Below, one piece after another: positions 39,443-48,360 of a stretch of 64,000 bases of DNA (its first letter is position 1; every line of letters starts with the position of its first letter). The stretch is from contig NZ_JAGGPA010000018.1 of assembly GCF_018614035.1 (NCBI RefSeq), positions 180,517 to 244,516 of the forward strand, given 5' to 3'. This DNA is from Streptomyces sp. ISL-96 (GTDB lineage Bacteria > Actinomycetota > Actinomycetes > Streptomycetales > Streptomycetaceae). The notes beneath the pieces are model-generated. The model saw only the letters and a program-made list of their open reading frames with translations. It was not told the origin of the DNA and searched no databases. Both the position numbers and the translations under genes were made by a program.

Positions 39443-40918
39443 GTGCCCTCCATGAACGACCTCGTCCGCCAGCACACCGCTCTGAGTGAAACCGACCTCG
39501 AGTGGCTTCACCTGCTGGTCTCGGAGTGGCAGCTGCTCTCCGATCTCTCCTTCGCCGACCTCGTCCTGTGGGTCCCCACGCTCGACGGGACGCGCTATGT
39601 CTCCGTCGCGCAGATGCGGCCGAACACCGGCCCCACCTCCTACCAGGACGACATGGTCGGCCACCTCGTCCCGCGCGGCCGCCGCCCCCTCCTCGACGCC
39701 GCCCTCGACGAGGGCCGGATCGTGCGCGAGGGCGACCCGGAATGGCGGGAGGAGGTCCCGGTCCGGGTCGAGTCGATTCCCGTACGCCGCGAAGGCCGCG
39801 TCCTGGGGGTGATCGCCCGCAATACGAACCTGCTGACCGTACGCACGCCCAGCCGCCTGGAGCTGACGTACCTCCAGAGCGCCTCGGACCTGGCCCAGAT
39901 GATCGCCGCCGGGTCCTTCCCCTTCCCCGCCCAGCAGGTCGACATGGATGCCTCGCCGCGCGCCGGCGACGGGCTGATCCGGCTCGACGCGGACGGCATC
40001 GTCCAGTACGCGTCGCCGAACGCCCTCTCCGCGTACCACCGGCTCGGCCTCGCCTCCGACCTCGTCGGCCACCACCTCGGCCAGGCCACCGCTGAACTCG
40101 CCCCGTCCCGCGGCCCGGTGGACGAAGCCCTGGTCAAACTGGCCAGCGGCTACGCCCCGCGCGAGACCGAGGTGGAGGGAAACAGCGGGGTCATCCAGCT
40201 GCGCGCGATCCCGCTGAAGCCGAAGGGCACCCGGATCGGCTCGCTCGTACTGTGCCGGGACGTCACGGAACTGCGCCGCCGCGAGCGGGAGTTGATCACC
40301 AAGGACGCGACCATCCGGGAAATCCACCACCGGGTGAAGAACAACCTCCAGACGGTGGCGGCGCTGTTGCGCCTCCAGGCCCGCCGGATGGATTCGGAGC
40401 AGGGCCGCGAGGCGCTCAACGAGGCGGTGCGCCGGGTCGGGTCGATCGCGATCGTCCACGAGACGCTCTCGCAGAACCTCGACGAGCGTGTGGAGTTCGA
40501 CGAGATCGCCGACCGCGTGATCGCGATGGTCGCCGAGATTTCGCCGGGCAAGGTCAACTGCCGCCGTACGGGCCGCTTCGGCATACTCGACGCCGAGGTC
40601 GCGACGCCGCTGGCGATGGTCCTCACCGAAGTGATGCAGAACGCACTGGAGCACGCTTTCGCGCCGGGGGATCACGGCTCGGTCGAGGTGGCCGCCGTGC
40701 GCGGCGGCGACCGCAAGGACGCCCGGCTGCTGATCACCGTCCAGGACGACGGCCGCGGACTGCCCGAGGGATTCGACCCGAAGCGCACCGGCAATCTGGG
40801 ACTGCAGATCGTACGGACGCTGGTGGAAGGCGAGTTGGGCGGGACCTTCGACATGGTCCCCGGTCCCGAGGGCGGCACCCGGGTCGTTCTCGACGTTCCC
40901 GTACGCGCCGACAAGTAA
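39443..40918 (+). CDS. PAS/HisKA_2 sensor histidine kinase (PdtaS-like)
   Basis: 491-residue cytoplasmic kinase without membrane helices: an N-terminal GAF-like domain (about 1-150), PAS (about 175-275), a HisKA_2 dimerisation domain with the phosphoacceptor in REIHHRVKNNLQ (about residue 297), and an HATPase (about 390-490; N box TEVMQNALEHAF, G boxes DDGRG and GNLGLQ). It resembles PdtaS, whose partner is an ANTAR response regulator; none is adjacent. Start is GTG 39443 or ATG 39452. Confidence 0.9.
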   Translation: MPSMNDLVRQHTALSETDLEWLHLLVSEWQLLSDLSFADLVLWVPTLDGTRYVSVAQMRPNTGPTSYQDDMVGHLVPRGRRPLLDAALDEGRIVREGDPEWREEVPVRVESIPVRREGRVLGVIARNTNLLTVRTPSRLELTYLQSASDLAQMIAAGSFPFPAQQVDMDASPRAGDGLIRLDADGIVQYASPNALSAYHRLGLASDLVGHHLGQATAELAPSRGPVDEALVKLASGYAPRETEVEGNSGVIQLRAIPLKPKGTRIGSLVLCRDVTELRRRERELITKDATIREIHHRVKNNLQTVAALLRLQARRMDSEQGREALNEAVRRVGSIAIVHETLSQNLDERVEFDEIADRVIAMVAEISPGKVNCRRTGRFGILDAEVATPLAMVLTEVMQNALEHAFAPGDHGSVEVAAVRGGDRKDARLLITVQDDGRGLPEGFDPKRTGNLGLQIVRTLVEGELGGTFDMVPGPEGGTRVVLDVPVRADK

Positions 40919-40964
40919 CGCCGAGTAACGACAACTAACGCCGCACCGGGCCGGGAAAAGCGGC

Positions 40965-40996
40965 GAGCCCCGGACCGAGGGTACGGTCCGGGGCTC
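40965..40996. terminator. Terminator between sensor kinase and wblE
   Basis: Perfect 12-bp stem GAGCCCCGGACC (40965-40976) with GGTCCGGGGCTC (40985-40996), 8-nt loop. Lies between convergent genes. Confidence 0.85.
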
Positions 40997-41106
40997 AAAG
41001 CTCACGTTGCTATGCGCATCGGGGGTACTGCGCGCTGCGGCTCGGGGGCGGGTGGTGCGTACACGCTGTACGCGCCGCCAAGCTCAGGCTCGTGCGGGGT
41101 GGTGGT

Positions 41107-41364
41107 TCAGGCGGTCGCGTTTCGCGCCCGGTTGCGGGCGGCGCGGCGCTTCATCGCGCGGCGCTCGTCCTCGCTGAGGCCACCCCAGACGCCGGAGTCC
41201 TGGCCGGACTCGAGCGCCCACTGCAGGCACTGCTCCATGACGGGGCAGCGGCGGCAGACGGCCTTGGCTTCCTCGATCTGCAGCAGCGCAGGACCGGTGT
41301 TGCCGATGGGGAAGAACAGCTCCGGGTCTTCCTCACGACAAACGGCGTTGTGACGCCAGTCCAT
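41107..41364 (-). CDS. wblE: WhiB-family iron-sulfur regulator WblE
   Basis: 85-residue WhiB-like protein. Four cluster-binding Cys are at residues about 9, 37, 40 and 46 (C-x27-C-x2-C-x5-C), followed by the GVWGGLS turn and a basic C-terminus (MKRRAARNRARN) that contacts DNA. WblE is the WhiB1 orthologue, widely conserved and associated with growth and oxidant response. AAGGAGAGG lies upstream of ATG 41364. Its leader contains two palindromes. Confidence 0.95.
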   Translation of the reverse strand: MDWRHNAVCREEDPELFFPIGNTGPALLQIEEAKAVCRRCPVMEQCLQWALESGQDSGVWGGLSEDERRAMKRRAARNRARNATA

Positions 41365-41682
41365 GGCTGCTACCTCTCCTTGGTATTACAAGCACGTTGC
41401 TTGTGAATGTGAACGCTTTCACGAATCCCCCCGCAAGTGAAGGGCCGACTGCCAGTCGCCTGGTGTGGGTCCTGTGTATGAGGAGGGGTTCTGGCTTTCA
41501 GCGGAGGCTGGTGTTGCGGGCCGTCCCGATCGCCATGTAGAGATTCGCAAACCTCGGCACCGGATACAACCCCTTCCGGAAAGTTTTTTTTGATTCCTCG
41601 GTGTCGGGTAGGTCACAGCCGTACTTCTATGGGGTGTAACCCAGCCCGTACGTTCGAGTTAAAGGACTTTTGCGCGTTCCGC
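41365..41682 (-). promoter_or_regulatory. wblE upstream region with palindromic sites
   Basis: The 318-bp gap to the lipid-kinase gene has two clear elements near wblE. One is a perfect 7-bp inverted repeat ACAAGCA-CGT-TGCTTGT at 41388-41404. The other, at 41408-41423, is TGTGA-N6-TCACG, one mismatch from the CRP consensus. A T8 run lies at about 41585. The remainder shows nothing recognisable. CRP control of whiB1 is known in mycobacteria, which makes the second site plausible. Confidence 0.6.
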
Positions 41683-42651
41683 TCACACAATCACACGCAG
41701 TGCACGGCGAACGCCTGTGAACGTCACGCTCGTACGCAGTCCTAGGTGGTCACCGTCCATCTGGAAGGGGAGCGGGGCCTTCGAATGCAAGGTGAAGTCG
41801 GTCAGGTCGTGCAATGTCACCGCATGTTTACCGCGCGGCCCGCGCTCGGGCGTCGAGGTCAGCAACTGGGTCGCGTAACGGGCTACGGCGGGGGTGGACA
41901 ACTTACTCAGCCCCAGCACGTCCAGGGCCTTGTCGAAAGAGGCCTCGGGGGACGCGTACATCGGACGATTGCCCAGGTAGGTCCAGGGGGACGTGTTGCA
42001 GACTATGGACAGCACAAGATCTTCGACCGGGTCGTGACCGGGGCGCTCCAAGGTGATCAATCCCTGGCGGCGGTGCGGTTCGGTCAGGAATTGGCGTACC
42101 ACCTGGCGCACGTAAAGGGCGTGCGTCGAACGCTTTCCGCGCTCCCGGTGCTGTTCGACTCTTCCGATCACTCCGGCGTCGAAGCCGAATCCCGCGCAGA
42201 ACGTGAACCAGCGGGCCGGAACTGATTCGTCCTCCGTGCCCGGGGTACCCGCCGCCAGGCCGAGACCGACGGTGCGCTCACTGCGGGTGCGCAGCGCGTC
42301 CAGGATGGCGCCGGTCGCCTCGACCGCGTCGTTCGGGATGCCCAGCGCGCGCGCGAAGACGTTCGTGGAGCCGCCCGGCACGACGGCGAGGCGCGGAAGC
42401 CTGTCCGGATCCGGGCCCTCGTGCAGGAGACCGTTGACGACCTCGTTCACGGTCCCGTCGCCGCCGAGCGCCACGACGAGCTCTATGTCGTCGCTCTCCG
42501 CGGCCCGCCGGCCCAGGTCGCGGGCGTGACCGCGGTACTCGGTGATCACGACCTCCAGCTTCATCTCGCTGGCGAGCGCATGAATCAGGACATCGCGGGT
42601 GCGTGCGCTGGTGGTGGTAGCTGCCGGATTGACCACGAGGAGTGCACGCAT
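41683..42651 (-). CDS. Diacylglycerol kinase / YegS-type lipid kinase
   Basis: 322-residue lipid kinase. The nucleotide-binding GGDGTVNEVVNGL motif is near residue 63, VVPGGSTNVFARALG near residue 90, and a C-terminal beta-sandwich domain follows. Likely phosphorylates diacylglycerol or related lipids at the membrane. ATG at 42651, divergent from a small membrane protein gene. Confidence 0.9.
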   Translation of the reverse strand: MRALLVVNPAATTTSARTRDVLIHALASEMKLEVVITEYRGHARDLGRRAAESDDIELVVALGGDGTVNEVVNGLLHEGPDPDRLPRLAVVPGGSTNVFARALGIPNDAVEATGAILDALRTRSERTVGLGLAAGTPGTEDESVPARWFTFCAGFGFDAGVIGRVEQHRERGKRSTHALYVRQVVRQFLTEPHRRQGLITLERPGHDPVEDLVLSIVCNTSPWTYLGNRPMYASPEASFDKALDVLGLSKLSTPAVARYATQLLTSTPERGPRGKHAVTLHDLTDFTLHSKAPLPFQMDGDHLGLRTSVTFTGVRRALRVIV

Positions 42652-42724
42652 GAGCGCCAGACTACCCAGTAGGGAGTACGCGGCCCAGACCTGGTCCGCG
42701 GAGGCAGGCCGTTACGCTGCAGGG

Positions 42725-43156
42725 GTGAGCAATGAGCAGACTCCCGAATCCGCCGCCGGCCCCCGCCCCAGCCGGCTGACCACCGCCGCCGGGCTCGCCG
42801 CGCTGGAGGGCCTGGCCCTGGTCGCAGGTGGCGCGTACATGCTCGTCATGGGGCTGCTCGGCAGCCCCGACAAGCCCGAGCAGGCGGAGATGGGCGGCGT
42901 GACCCTGATCGCCCTGGCGCTGCTGCCGCTGCTGGCCGCGCGCGGGCTGCTCAAGCGCCGCGCGTGGAGCCGCGGGCCCGCGATCATCACGCAGATCATG
43001 GCGCTGCCGGTGGCCTGGACCCTCCTGAACTCCGAGGGCTCGCTGCTGATCCCGGCCGGCATCGCGCTCGCGGCGGTGGCGGTGACGGCGCTGGTCCTGC
43101 TGGTCAACCCCGAGACGAACCGGGCGCTGGGCATCCGCGGTCCCCGCGACGCGTAA
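42725..43156 (+). CDS. Small integral membrane protein
   Basis: 143 residues with four predicted membrane helices (about 22-48, 58-76, 84-103, 108-128) and a polar N-terminal tail. No catalytic motif recognised. GTG at 42725 after a short G-rich ribosome site. Convergent with sigH. Conserved at this location in Streptomyces from memory; function unknown. Confidence 0.8.
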   Translation: MSNEQTPESAAGPRPSRLTTAAGLAALEGLALVAGGAYMLVMGLLGSPDKPEQAEMGGVTLIALALLPLLAARGLLKRRAWSRGPAIITQIMALPVAWTLLNSEGSLLIPAGIALAAVAVTALVLLVNPETNRALGIRGPRDA

Positions 43157-43185
43157 CGCCGCAGGGACAGTACGGAGCGTAGGGG

Positions 43186-44220
43186 CTACTCCTCGACCAG
43201 AAGCTTTTCGCGGAGCTGAGCCAGCGTGCGCGCCAGCAGCCGCGAGACGTGCATCTGGGAGATGCCGACCTCCTGCGCGATCTGCGACTGCGTCATGTTC
43301 CCGAAGAAGCGCAGCAGCAGGATCCGCTTCTCGCGCGGCGGAAGGTCTTCCAGGAGCGGCTTCAGCGACTCCCGGTACTCCACGCCCTCCAGCGCCTCGT
43401 CCTCGGAGCCGAGCGTGTCCGCGACCGCCGGCGACTCGTCGTCGGTGTCCGGCACGTCCAGCGACAGCGTGCTGTACGCGTTGGCGGACTCCAGGCCCTC
43501 CAGGACCTCTTCCTCCGAGATGGCCAGGCGCTCCGCCAGCTCGTGCACGGTCGGGGACCGGCCGTGCTGCTGGGAAAGCTCGGCGGTGGCCGTCGTCAGC
43601 GACAGCCGCAGCTCCTGGAGGCGCCGGGGCACCCGGACCGCCCACCCTTTGTCGCGGAAGTGCCGCTTGATCTCACCGACGACCGTCGGGGTGGCGTACG
43701 TCGAGAACTCGACGCCGCGCTCCGGGTCGAACCGGTCCACCGACTTGATGAGACCGATCGTGGCGACCTGGGTGAGGTCGTCGAGCGGCTCGCCACGGTT
43801 GCGGAAGCGGCGCGCCAGGTGCTCGACCAGCGGCAGGTGCATGCGCACCAGCCGGTTGCGCAGCTCCGCCTTCTCGGCCGATCCGTCCGGCAGCTTGCGC
43901 AGCTCGATGAACATCGAGCGCGCATGACTGCGGTCGCGCGGATCGTGGCGTCCGTGCTCCGCGTGCTCCATGGAGTGCTGCCCGTGCTCGCTCATATGGC
44001 CCGCCCGCTCTGCCTGCTCCGCCGCCGCCTCCGCCGTGCCTACCAGGCCCCCCACCTCCGCCGGCCCGTCGACAGGTTCATCGACCGGGTGGGGTCGGGC
44101 CTGCTGCTCCGGGATGCCCGAGGGGGCGGGCGTCGCCGGCTCGGCCGGGACCGCGCGCCCTCCCGAGGGCGTCTGTGGGCTGAGCTCCTCGTTACGCACC
44201 GGCCCGTCCCCGTTCCTCAC
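43186..44220 (-). CDS. sigH: SigF/SigB-type stress sigma factor SigH
   Basis: 344 residues. The first about 85 are Pro/Glu/His-rich and disordered. Then come sigma regions 2 (LVEHLARRFRNRGEPLDDLTQVATIGLIKSV, split by the helix turn), 3 (HGRSPTVHELAERL) and 4 (MTQSQIAQEVGISQMHVSR). It belongs to the SigB/SigF group controlling osmotic stress and development. The GTG at 44220 overlaps the stop of the anti-sigma gene (GTGA). A GTG at 44199 and internal ATGs (SEHGQH) may give shorter isoforms; SigH is known to occur in several sizes. Confidence 0.92.
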   Translation of the reverse strand: MRNGDGPVRNEELSPQTPSGGRAVPAEPATPAPSGIPEQQARPHPVDEPVDGPAEVGGLVGTAEAAAEQAERAGHMSEHGQHSMEHAEHGRHDPRDRSHARSMFIELRKLPDGSAEKAELRNRLVRMHLPLVEHLARRFRNRGEPLDDLTQVATIGLIKSVDRFDPERGVEFSTYATPTVVGEIKRHFRDKGWAVRVPRRLQELRLSLTTATAELSQQHGRSPTVHELAERLAISEEEVLEGLESANAYSTLSLDVPDTDDESPAVADTLGSEDEALEGVEYRESLKPLLEDLPPREKRILLLRFFGNMTQSQIAQEVGISQMHVSRLLARTLAQLREKLLVEE

Positions 44221-44630
44221 GCCGGCCCGGGTCCCGCGCCGCGCTGTTTGTACAGGCTGATGGTGACCGTACGGTCCTCGGCGACCGTGGAGTCGACCTT
44301 GCCCGCGAGTGCCGAGAGCACCGTCCAGGCGAAGGTGTCGCGCTCCGGTGCGCGTCCGTCGGTGGTGGGGGCCGAGACCGTGACGTCGAGTGCATCTTCG
44401 ACGAGCCGGAAGACACAGCTGAGGACGGAACCGGGCACGGCCTGCTGGAGCAGGATCGCGCAGGCCTCGTCGACTGCGATGCGCAGATCCTCGATCTCGT
44501 CGAGGGTGAAGTCCAAGCGCGCCGCGAGTCCGGCCGTGGCCGTACGCAGCACGGACAGGTAGGCACCTGCAGCGGGCAGCCGGACTTCCACGAAGTCCTG
44601 GGTCCCGGGCTCGCCTGCGATCTGGGACAC
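44217..44630 (-). CDS. prsH: RsbW-type anti-sigma factor of SigH (PrsH/UshX)
   Basis: 137-residue HATPase-fold serine kinase/anti-sigma factor. The N box is DLRIAVDEACAILLQ (about residue 50) and the C-terminal DRTVTISLYKQ strand is typical of RsbW. It binds SigH and is released by an anti-anti-sigma factor, none of which is encoded here. GTG at 44630 with GGAGG 5 bp upstream. First gene of a two-gene operon with sigH. Confidence 0.9.
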   Translation of the reverse strand: MSQIAGEPGTQDFVEVRLPAAGAYLSVLRTATAGLAARLDFTLDEIEDLRIAVDEACAILLQQAVPGSVLSCVFRLVEDALDVTVSAPTTDGRAPERDTFAWTVLSALAGKVDSTVAEDRTVTISLYKQRGAGPGPA

Positions 44631-44857
44631 CCTCACCTCCAAGGTGGCACAAGCTCTTTCGGGGGACCGGGAGGGAGCATCCCCCCGGAGCCACGCGGTA
44701 CGTCGTTCGCCGGTGACGCTATCGCGATCCATTCTGCCCTGTCGCCCGGGCCCCACCCGGGACTGTCACTCATGGTAAGCATATGAGTACGCACAGTGGC
44801 TAGGGGTCTGCGGCGTCCAATTGGAAACTACCGGCGCCGGGTTGACGTACCCACGCG

Positions 44858-45118
44858 TCAGACGATCGAACCGTCCACATAGCACCAACGCCAGTTCTCG
44901 CCCGGCTCGAAGCTGCGCACCACCGGATGGGCCTCTTCCCTGGAGTGCGCGGACGCGTGCCGGTGCGGCGACGAGTCGCAGCACCCCACGTGCCCGCATC
45001 CCAGACACAGCCGCAGCTGTACGGGATCGCTGCCGACCGCCAGGCACTCCGGGCAGGTGTCGCTCAGCGGGCCCGGCTCGGGGTGCGGCAGCTCGGCGAC
45101 GTGGGGGCACTCGTACAT
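44858..45118 (-). CDS. UBP-type zinc finger protein
   Basis: 86-residue protein consisting of one zf-UBP domain: paired Cys/His ligands at CPHVAEL, CPECLAV, CLGCGHVGCCDSSPHRH and HSREEAHPVVRS. In bacteria these small proteins are of unknown role; the fold binds zinc. It is divergent from the antiporter gene, with about 45 bp between starts. Confidence 0.88.
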   Translation of the reverse strand: MYECPHVAELPHPEPGPLSDTCPECLAVGSDPVQLRLCLGCGHVGCCDSSPHRHASAHSREEAHPVVRSFEPGENWRWCYVDGSIV

Positions 45119-45165
45119 GATGGCCAGGTTACGACGTACGAGCCGAACGGGCGGGGCCGGAACCG

Positions 45166-46764
45166 ATGGACGCATTGCCGCTGCTGGTCCTGATCGCGGG
45201 CAGTGCGGTGGTCGCCGGCGCGGCCCGAAGGACGCCCGTACCGGCGCCATTGCTGCTGGTCGCCGCGGGGCTCGCGGCGACGTACATCCCGGGCGTGCCG
45301 GACTACACCCTGAGCCCGGACATCGTGCTGCCGCTGCTGCTGCCGCCGCTCCTGTATACGGCCGCCGTGGACAGCTCGTACCTCGATCTGCGGGCGAACA
45401 TCAGACCCGTCGCCTTCCTCTCGGTCGGCTATGTGCTGTTCGCGACCGTGATCGTCGGCTACTTCGCGTATCTGGTCGTTCCCGGGCTCACTCTCACTTC
45501 CGCGCTGGTCCTCGGTGCGGTCATCGCGCCGCCCGACGCGGTGGCCGCGACCGCCACCGCCCGTCGCGTCGGACTGCCCCCGCGTATCACCGCGATCCTC
45601 CAGGGCGAGTCCCTCGTGAACGACGCCACCGCCATCACCGCCTTCAAGGTCGCGCTGGCGGCCGCGGCCGGCGAGAGCATCGGCTGGGTCGGCGGCATCG
45701 CGGAGTTCGCGGTCGCGGCGGTCGGCGGGGTGGGAGTCGGACTGCTGCTGATGGTGCCGCTGCACTGGCTGCGTACGCACCTGAGAGAGCCACTCCTGCA
45801 GAACACCCTCTCCCTCCTCATCCCCTTCGTGGCGTACGCCGCGGCCGAGCACGTACACGCCTCCGGAGTGCTCGCGGTCGTGGTCGTAGCCCTCTACCTG
45901 GGACATCGCTCCTGGCAGGTGGACTTCGCGACCCGGATCCAGGAACACGCCGTATGGAAGATGGTGTCCTTCATCCTCGAATCGGTCGTGTTCGCGCTGA
46001 TCGGGCTCCAGTTGCCGTACGTCCTGCGCGGACTCGGTCCCTATGGGGGCGGTCGGGCCCTCTGGTACGCCGCCGCTCTGTTCGTCGCGGTCGTGGTGGT
46101 GCGCTTCGTGTGGGTCTTCCCGGCGACGTATCTGCCGCGGATCCTGTCGCGGCGCATCCGCGAACGCGAGCCGGGCGTCAACTGGACCTCACCCGTGATC
46201 GTCGGGTGGGCCGGCATGCGCGGTGTCGTCTCCCTTGCCATCGCGTTCTCGATCCCGCTGACCGTGGAACACGGCGAACCGTTCCCCGCGCGGAACCTGG
46301 TCCTCTTCCTCACCTTTACGACTGTGATCACCACGCTGGTCGTCCAGGGGCTCACTCTCGCGCCGCTCATCCGCCTGCTGAAGCTGCCCAAGCGTGATGT
46401 GTACGCCGAGACGCTCGCCGAGGCGCAGGCGCAGAGCGAGGCTTCGTCGGCCGCACAGGCGCGGCTGGAGGAGCTGCTGGCCGATCCCCGCAACGCACTG
46501 CCGACGCCGCTCGCGGACCGGCTTCGGACCGTTCTGGAGAGGCGCCGCAACGCCGTGTGGGAACGGCTGGGTGCGGTGAACGAGGAGACCGGGGAATCGG
46601 CGGACGACACGTACCGGCGGCTCGCGGGGGAGATGATCGCCGCGGAACGGTCGGTCTTCGTGGAACTGCGGGACCAGAGGCGCATCGACGACGAGATGCT
46701 GCGCAGCCTGATGCGCAGGCTGGACCTGGAGGAGGCGGCGGCCTACCGGGCGGAGTCCGGCTGA
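45166..46764 (+). CDS. CPA1-family Na+/H+ antiporter
   Basis: 532-residue membrane protein with about 12 helices (to about 410) and a soluble C-terminal coiled-coil-like tail. The ion-binding region VIAPPDAVAATATARR (about residue 122) and the GESLVNDATAI stretch (about residue 147) are diagnostic for CPA1/NhaP-NHE exchangers, which exchange sodium or potassium for protons. Its 3' end overlaps the convergent PLP-enzyme gene by 22 bp. Confidence 0.92.
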   Translation: MDALPLLVLIAGSAVVAGAARRTPVPAPLLLVAAGLAATYIPGVPDYTLSPDIVLPLLLPPLLYTAAVDSSYLDLRANIRPVAFLSVGYVLFATVIVGYFAYLVVPGLTLTSALVLGAVIAPPDAVAATATARRVGLPPRITAILQGESLVNDATAITAFKVALAAAAGESIGWVGGIAEFAVAAVGGVGVGLLLMVPLHWLRTHLREPLLQNTLSLLIPFVAYAAAEHVHASGVLAVVVVALYLGHRSWQVDFATRIQEHAVWKMVSFILESVVFALIGLQLPYVLRGLGPYGGGRALWYAAALFVAVVVVRFVWVFPATYLPRILSRRIREREPGVNWTSPVIVGWAGMRGVVSLAIAFSIPLTVEHGEPFPARNLVLFLTFTTVITTLVVQGLTLAPLIRLLKLPKRDVYAETLAEAQAQSEASSAAQARLEELLADPRNALPTPLADRLRTVLERRRNAVWERLGAVNEETGESADDTYRRLAGEMIAAERSVFVELRDQRRIDDEMLRSLMRRLDLEEAAAYRAESG

Positions 46765-47747
46765 CCCGTGATGACGGCCGCGACGGTGGTGCCGGGCGCG
46801 AACGCGCCCTCGGTGGTGAGGGTGGTCAGCCCGTACAGCATCTTGGCGACGTAGAGCCGCTCCACGGGCAGCCCGTGCCGGTCCTCGAAGTCCGCGGCGA
46901 ACGCTTCGAGTTCCGGGGTGGTACGGGCGTAACCGCCGCAGTGGAAGCGGTCGTCCAGGGTCCAGTCGCCGACGGGGCTGCCGAAGGCCGCGCCCTGGAG
47001 CGTGCGTATCTCCTCGCCGAGGAAGCCGCCCTTCAGCACCGGAAACCCGATGACGCGCTGCCCCGGCCCCAGCCCCGCCGCGAGCCCGGCGACGGTCCCG
47101 CCGGTCCCGCAGGCGACCCCGATGACGTCGGCGAGGCCGCGCAGCTCCCGCCCGAGTTGGATGCACCCCTGCACGGCGAGAGTGTTACTCCCACCCTCGG
47201 GAACGACGTAGGGATCCCCTGGAGGGGCTGAAAAATCAGCCCCTCCGGCGTTTGAGGAGCGGGGTCTGGGGCGGAGCTCCGGTTCGGGAAGGGGCGGGTC
47301 GGGGAAAAGGCTCCGCGCAGCGGCCGATACCAGCTCCGCCAGCACCTCCGGCTCCGCCTTCGCCCGATACGTCGCCCGGTCCACGAAGTGCAGCCGCATG
47401 CCGTCCGCCACGCAACGGGCGAGCGAGGGATTCAGGGGCCGCCCGGCCAGCTCGTCGCCCCGTACGACGCCGATGGTCGGGAAGCCCAGCAGCCGGCCGG
47501 CCGCGGCCGTCGCCCGCAGATGGTTCGAGTACGCGCCACCGAACGTCAGCACCGTCCGCCCCGCCGCCACCCGCAGATTCAGCTCCAGCTTGCGCCATTT
47601 GTTGCCCGGCAGGTCCGGGTGGATCAGATCGTCGCGCTTGAGCAGCAGCCGTACGCCGCGACGTGTGAAGCGCTCGTCCTCGGCCTGCCACAGCGGCGAC
47701 GGCAGCCGCGGCCGCAGGCGGGAGAGGTCGAGCGCTTCGTGGGTCAT
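46743..47747 (-). CDS. PLP-dependent ACC deaminase / D-cysteine desulfhydrase-like enzyme carrying a repeat insertion
   Basis: 334 residues. The Schiff-base Lys lies in PGNKWRKLELN (about residue 50), with GGAYSNHLRATAA (about residue 70), PEGGSNTLAVQG (about residue 180) and GTGGTVAGLAAG (about residue 205), the family motifs. Residues about 148-176, Pro/Arg-rich and absent in typical homologues, are encoded by dispersed repeat family A (47221-47272) inserted in frame. Whether the enzyme still folds is uncertain. Family members act on 1-aminocyclopropane-1-carboxylate or D-cysteine. Confidence 0.85.
   Translation of the reverse strand: MTHEALDLSRLRPRLPSPLWQAEDERFTRRGVRLLLKRDDLIHPDLPGNKWRKLELNLRVAAGRTVLTFGGAYSNHLRATAAAGRLLGFPTIGVVRGDELAGRPLNPSLARCVADGMRLHFVDRATYRAKAEPEVLAELVSAAARSLFPDPPLPEPELRPRPRSSNAGGADFSAPPGDPYVVPEGGSNTLAVQGCIQLGRELRGLADVIGVACGTGGTVAGLAAGLGPGQRVIGFPVLKGGFLGEEIRTLQGAAFGSPVGDWTLDDRFHCGGYARTTPELEAFAADFEDRHGLPVERLYVAKMLYGLTTLTTEGAFAPGTTVAAVITGQPDSAR
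47221..47272 (+). repeat. Dispersed repeat family A, copy 2 (inside PLP gene)
   Basis: Hairpin GGAGGGGCTGA/TCAGCCCCTCC (47221-47246) continues into the 34-nt unit 47239-47272, identical to 18004-18037. It keeps the reading frame of the minus-strand PLP gene open. Confidence 0.85.
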
Positions 47748-47769
47748 GCACCCATTGTCGGCGCAGGCG

Positions 47770-48360
47770 TCAATTCAGACGCTCCTGGATGCGCCCACGC
47801 ATCGCGTTCATCGAGAAGCCGCGGGGGTCTATCTTGCCCGGCTGCCATTCGAGGTGGCCGATCACGGAACGCGCGTTCCACCCGTGGTGCCGGCAGACCG
47901 CCGCCGCCGCCCGCTCGATCGCTTCGAGCTGCACCTCGGGCCACGGGTCCTCGCCGTTGCCGAGGTTCTCGCACTCGAAGCCGTAGAAGTGCCGGTTTCC
48001 GTCGGTGTTGGATTCGTTGTCGCGCGGCAGCGCCCTCTCGGCGATGACGGCGCGCAGTACGTCGTCGTCACCCAGCCCCGCGTGGTTGGCGCGGCCGTAC
48101 CCGACCAGGTGGATGGAGCCGCTCTTGGCGATCACGCCGTGGCAGAGCGGACCGGGGAGTCCCGGATAGCCGTCGCGGCAGATACGGACGGTTTTGGAGG
48201 TGCCGGAGGTGACGGTGTGGTGAATCATCACGCCGTGCACTGGGCCCCAAGGCCCCTTGTGATTGCGGTTGTGCGTACGCCAGTCGCCGACCTGGACGAC
48301 CTTGATGCCCTCGTCTCTCAGTACGTCGAGGAATCTGCTCGCGGACATGGGTGAGGCCAT
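47770..48360 (-). CDS. N-acetylmuramoyl-L-alanine amidase (Amidase_2)
   Basis: 196-residue peptidoglycan amidase domain. Zinc ligands are seen in VMIHHTV (about residue 44) and GHLEWQPGKIDPRGF (about residue 167), with a third His between. It has no signal peptide or wall-binding domain, so it resembles phage endolysins and would need holin-like or non-classical export. AAGGAGG lies 5 bp before ATG 48360. Confidence 0.9.
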   Translation of the reverse strand: MASPMSASRFLDVLRDEGIKVVQVGDWRTHNRNHKGPWGPVHGVMIHHTVTSGTSKTVRICRDGYPGLPGPLCHGVIAKSGSIHLVGYGRANHAGLGDDDVLRAVIAERALPRDNESNTDGNRHFYGFECENLGNGEDPWPEVQLEAIERAAAAVCRHHGWNARSVIGHLEWQPGKIDPRGFSMNAMRGRIQERLN

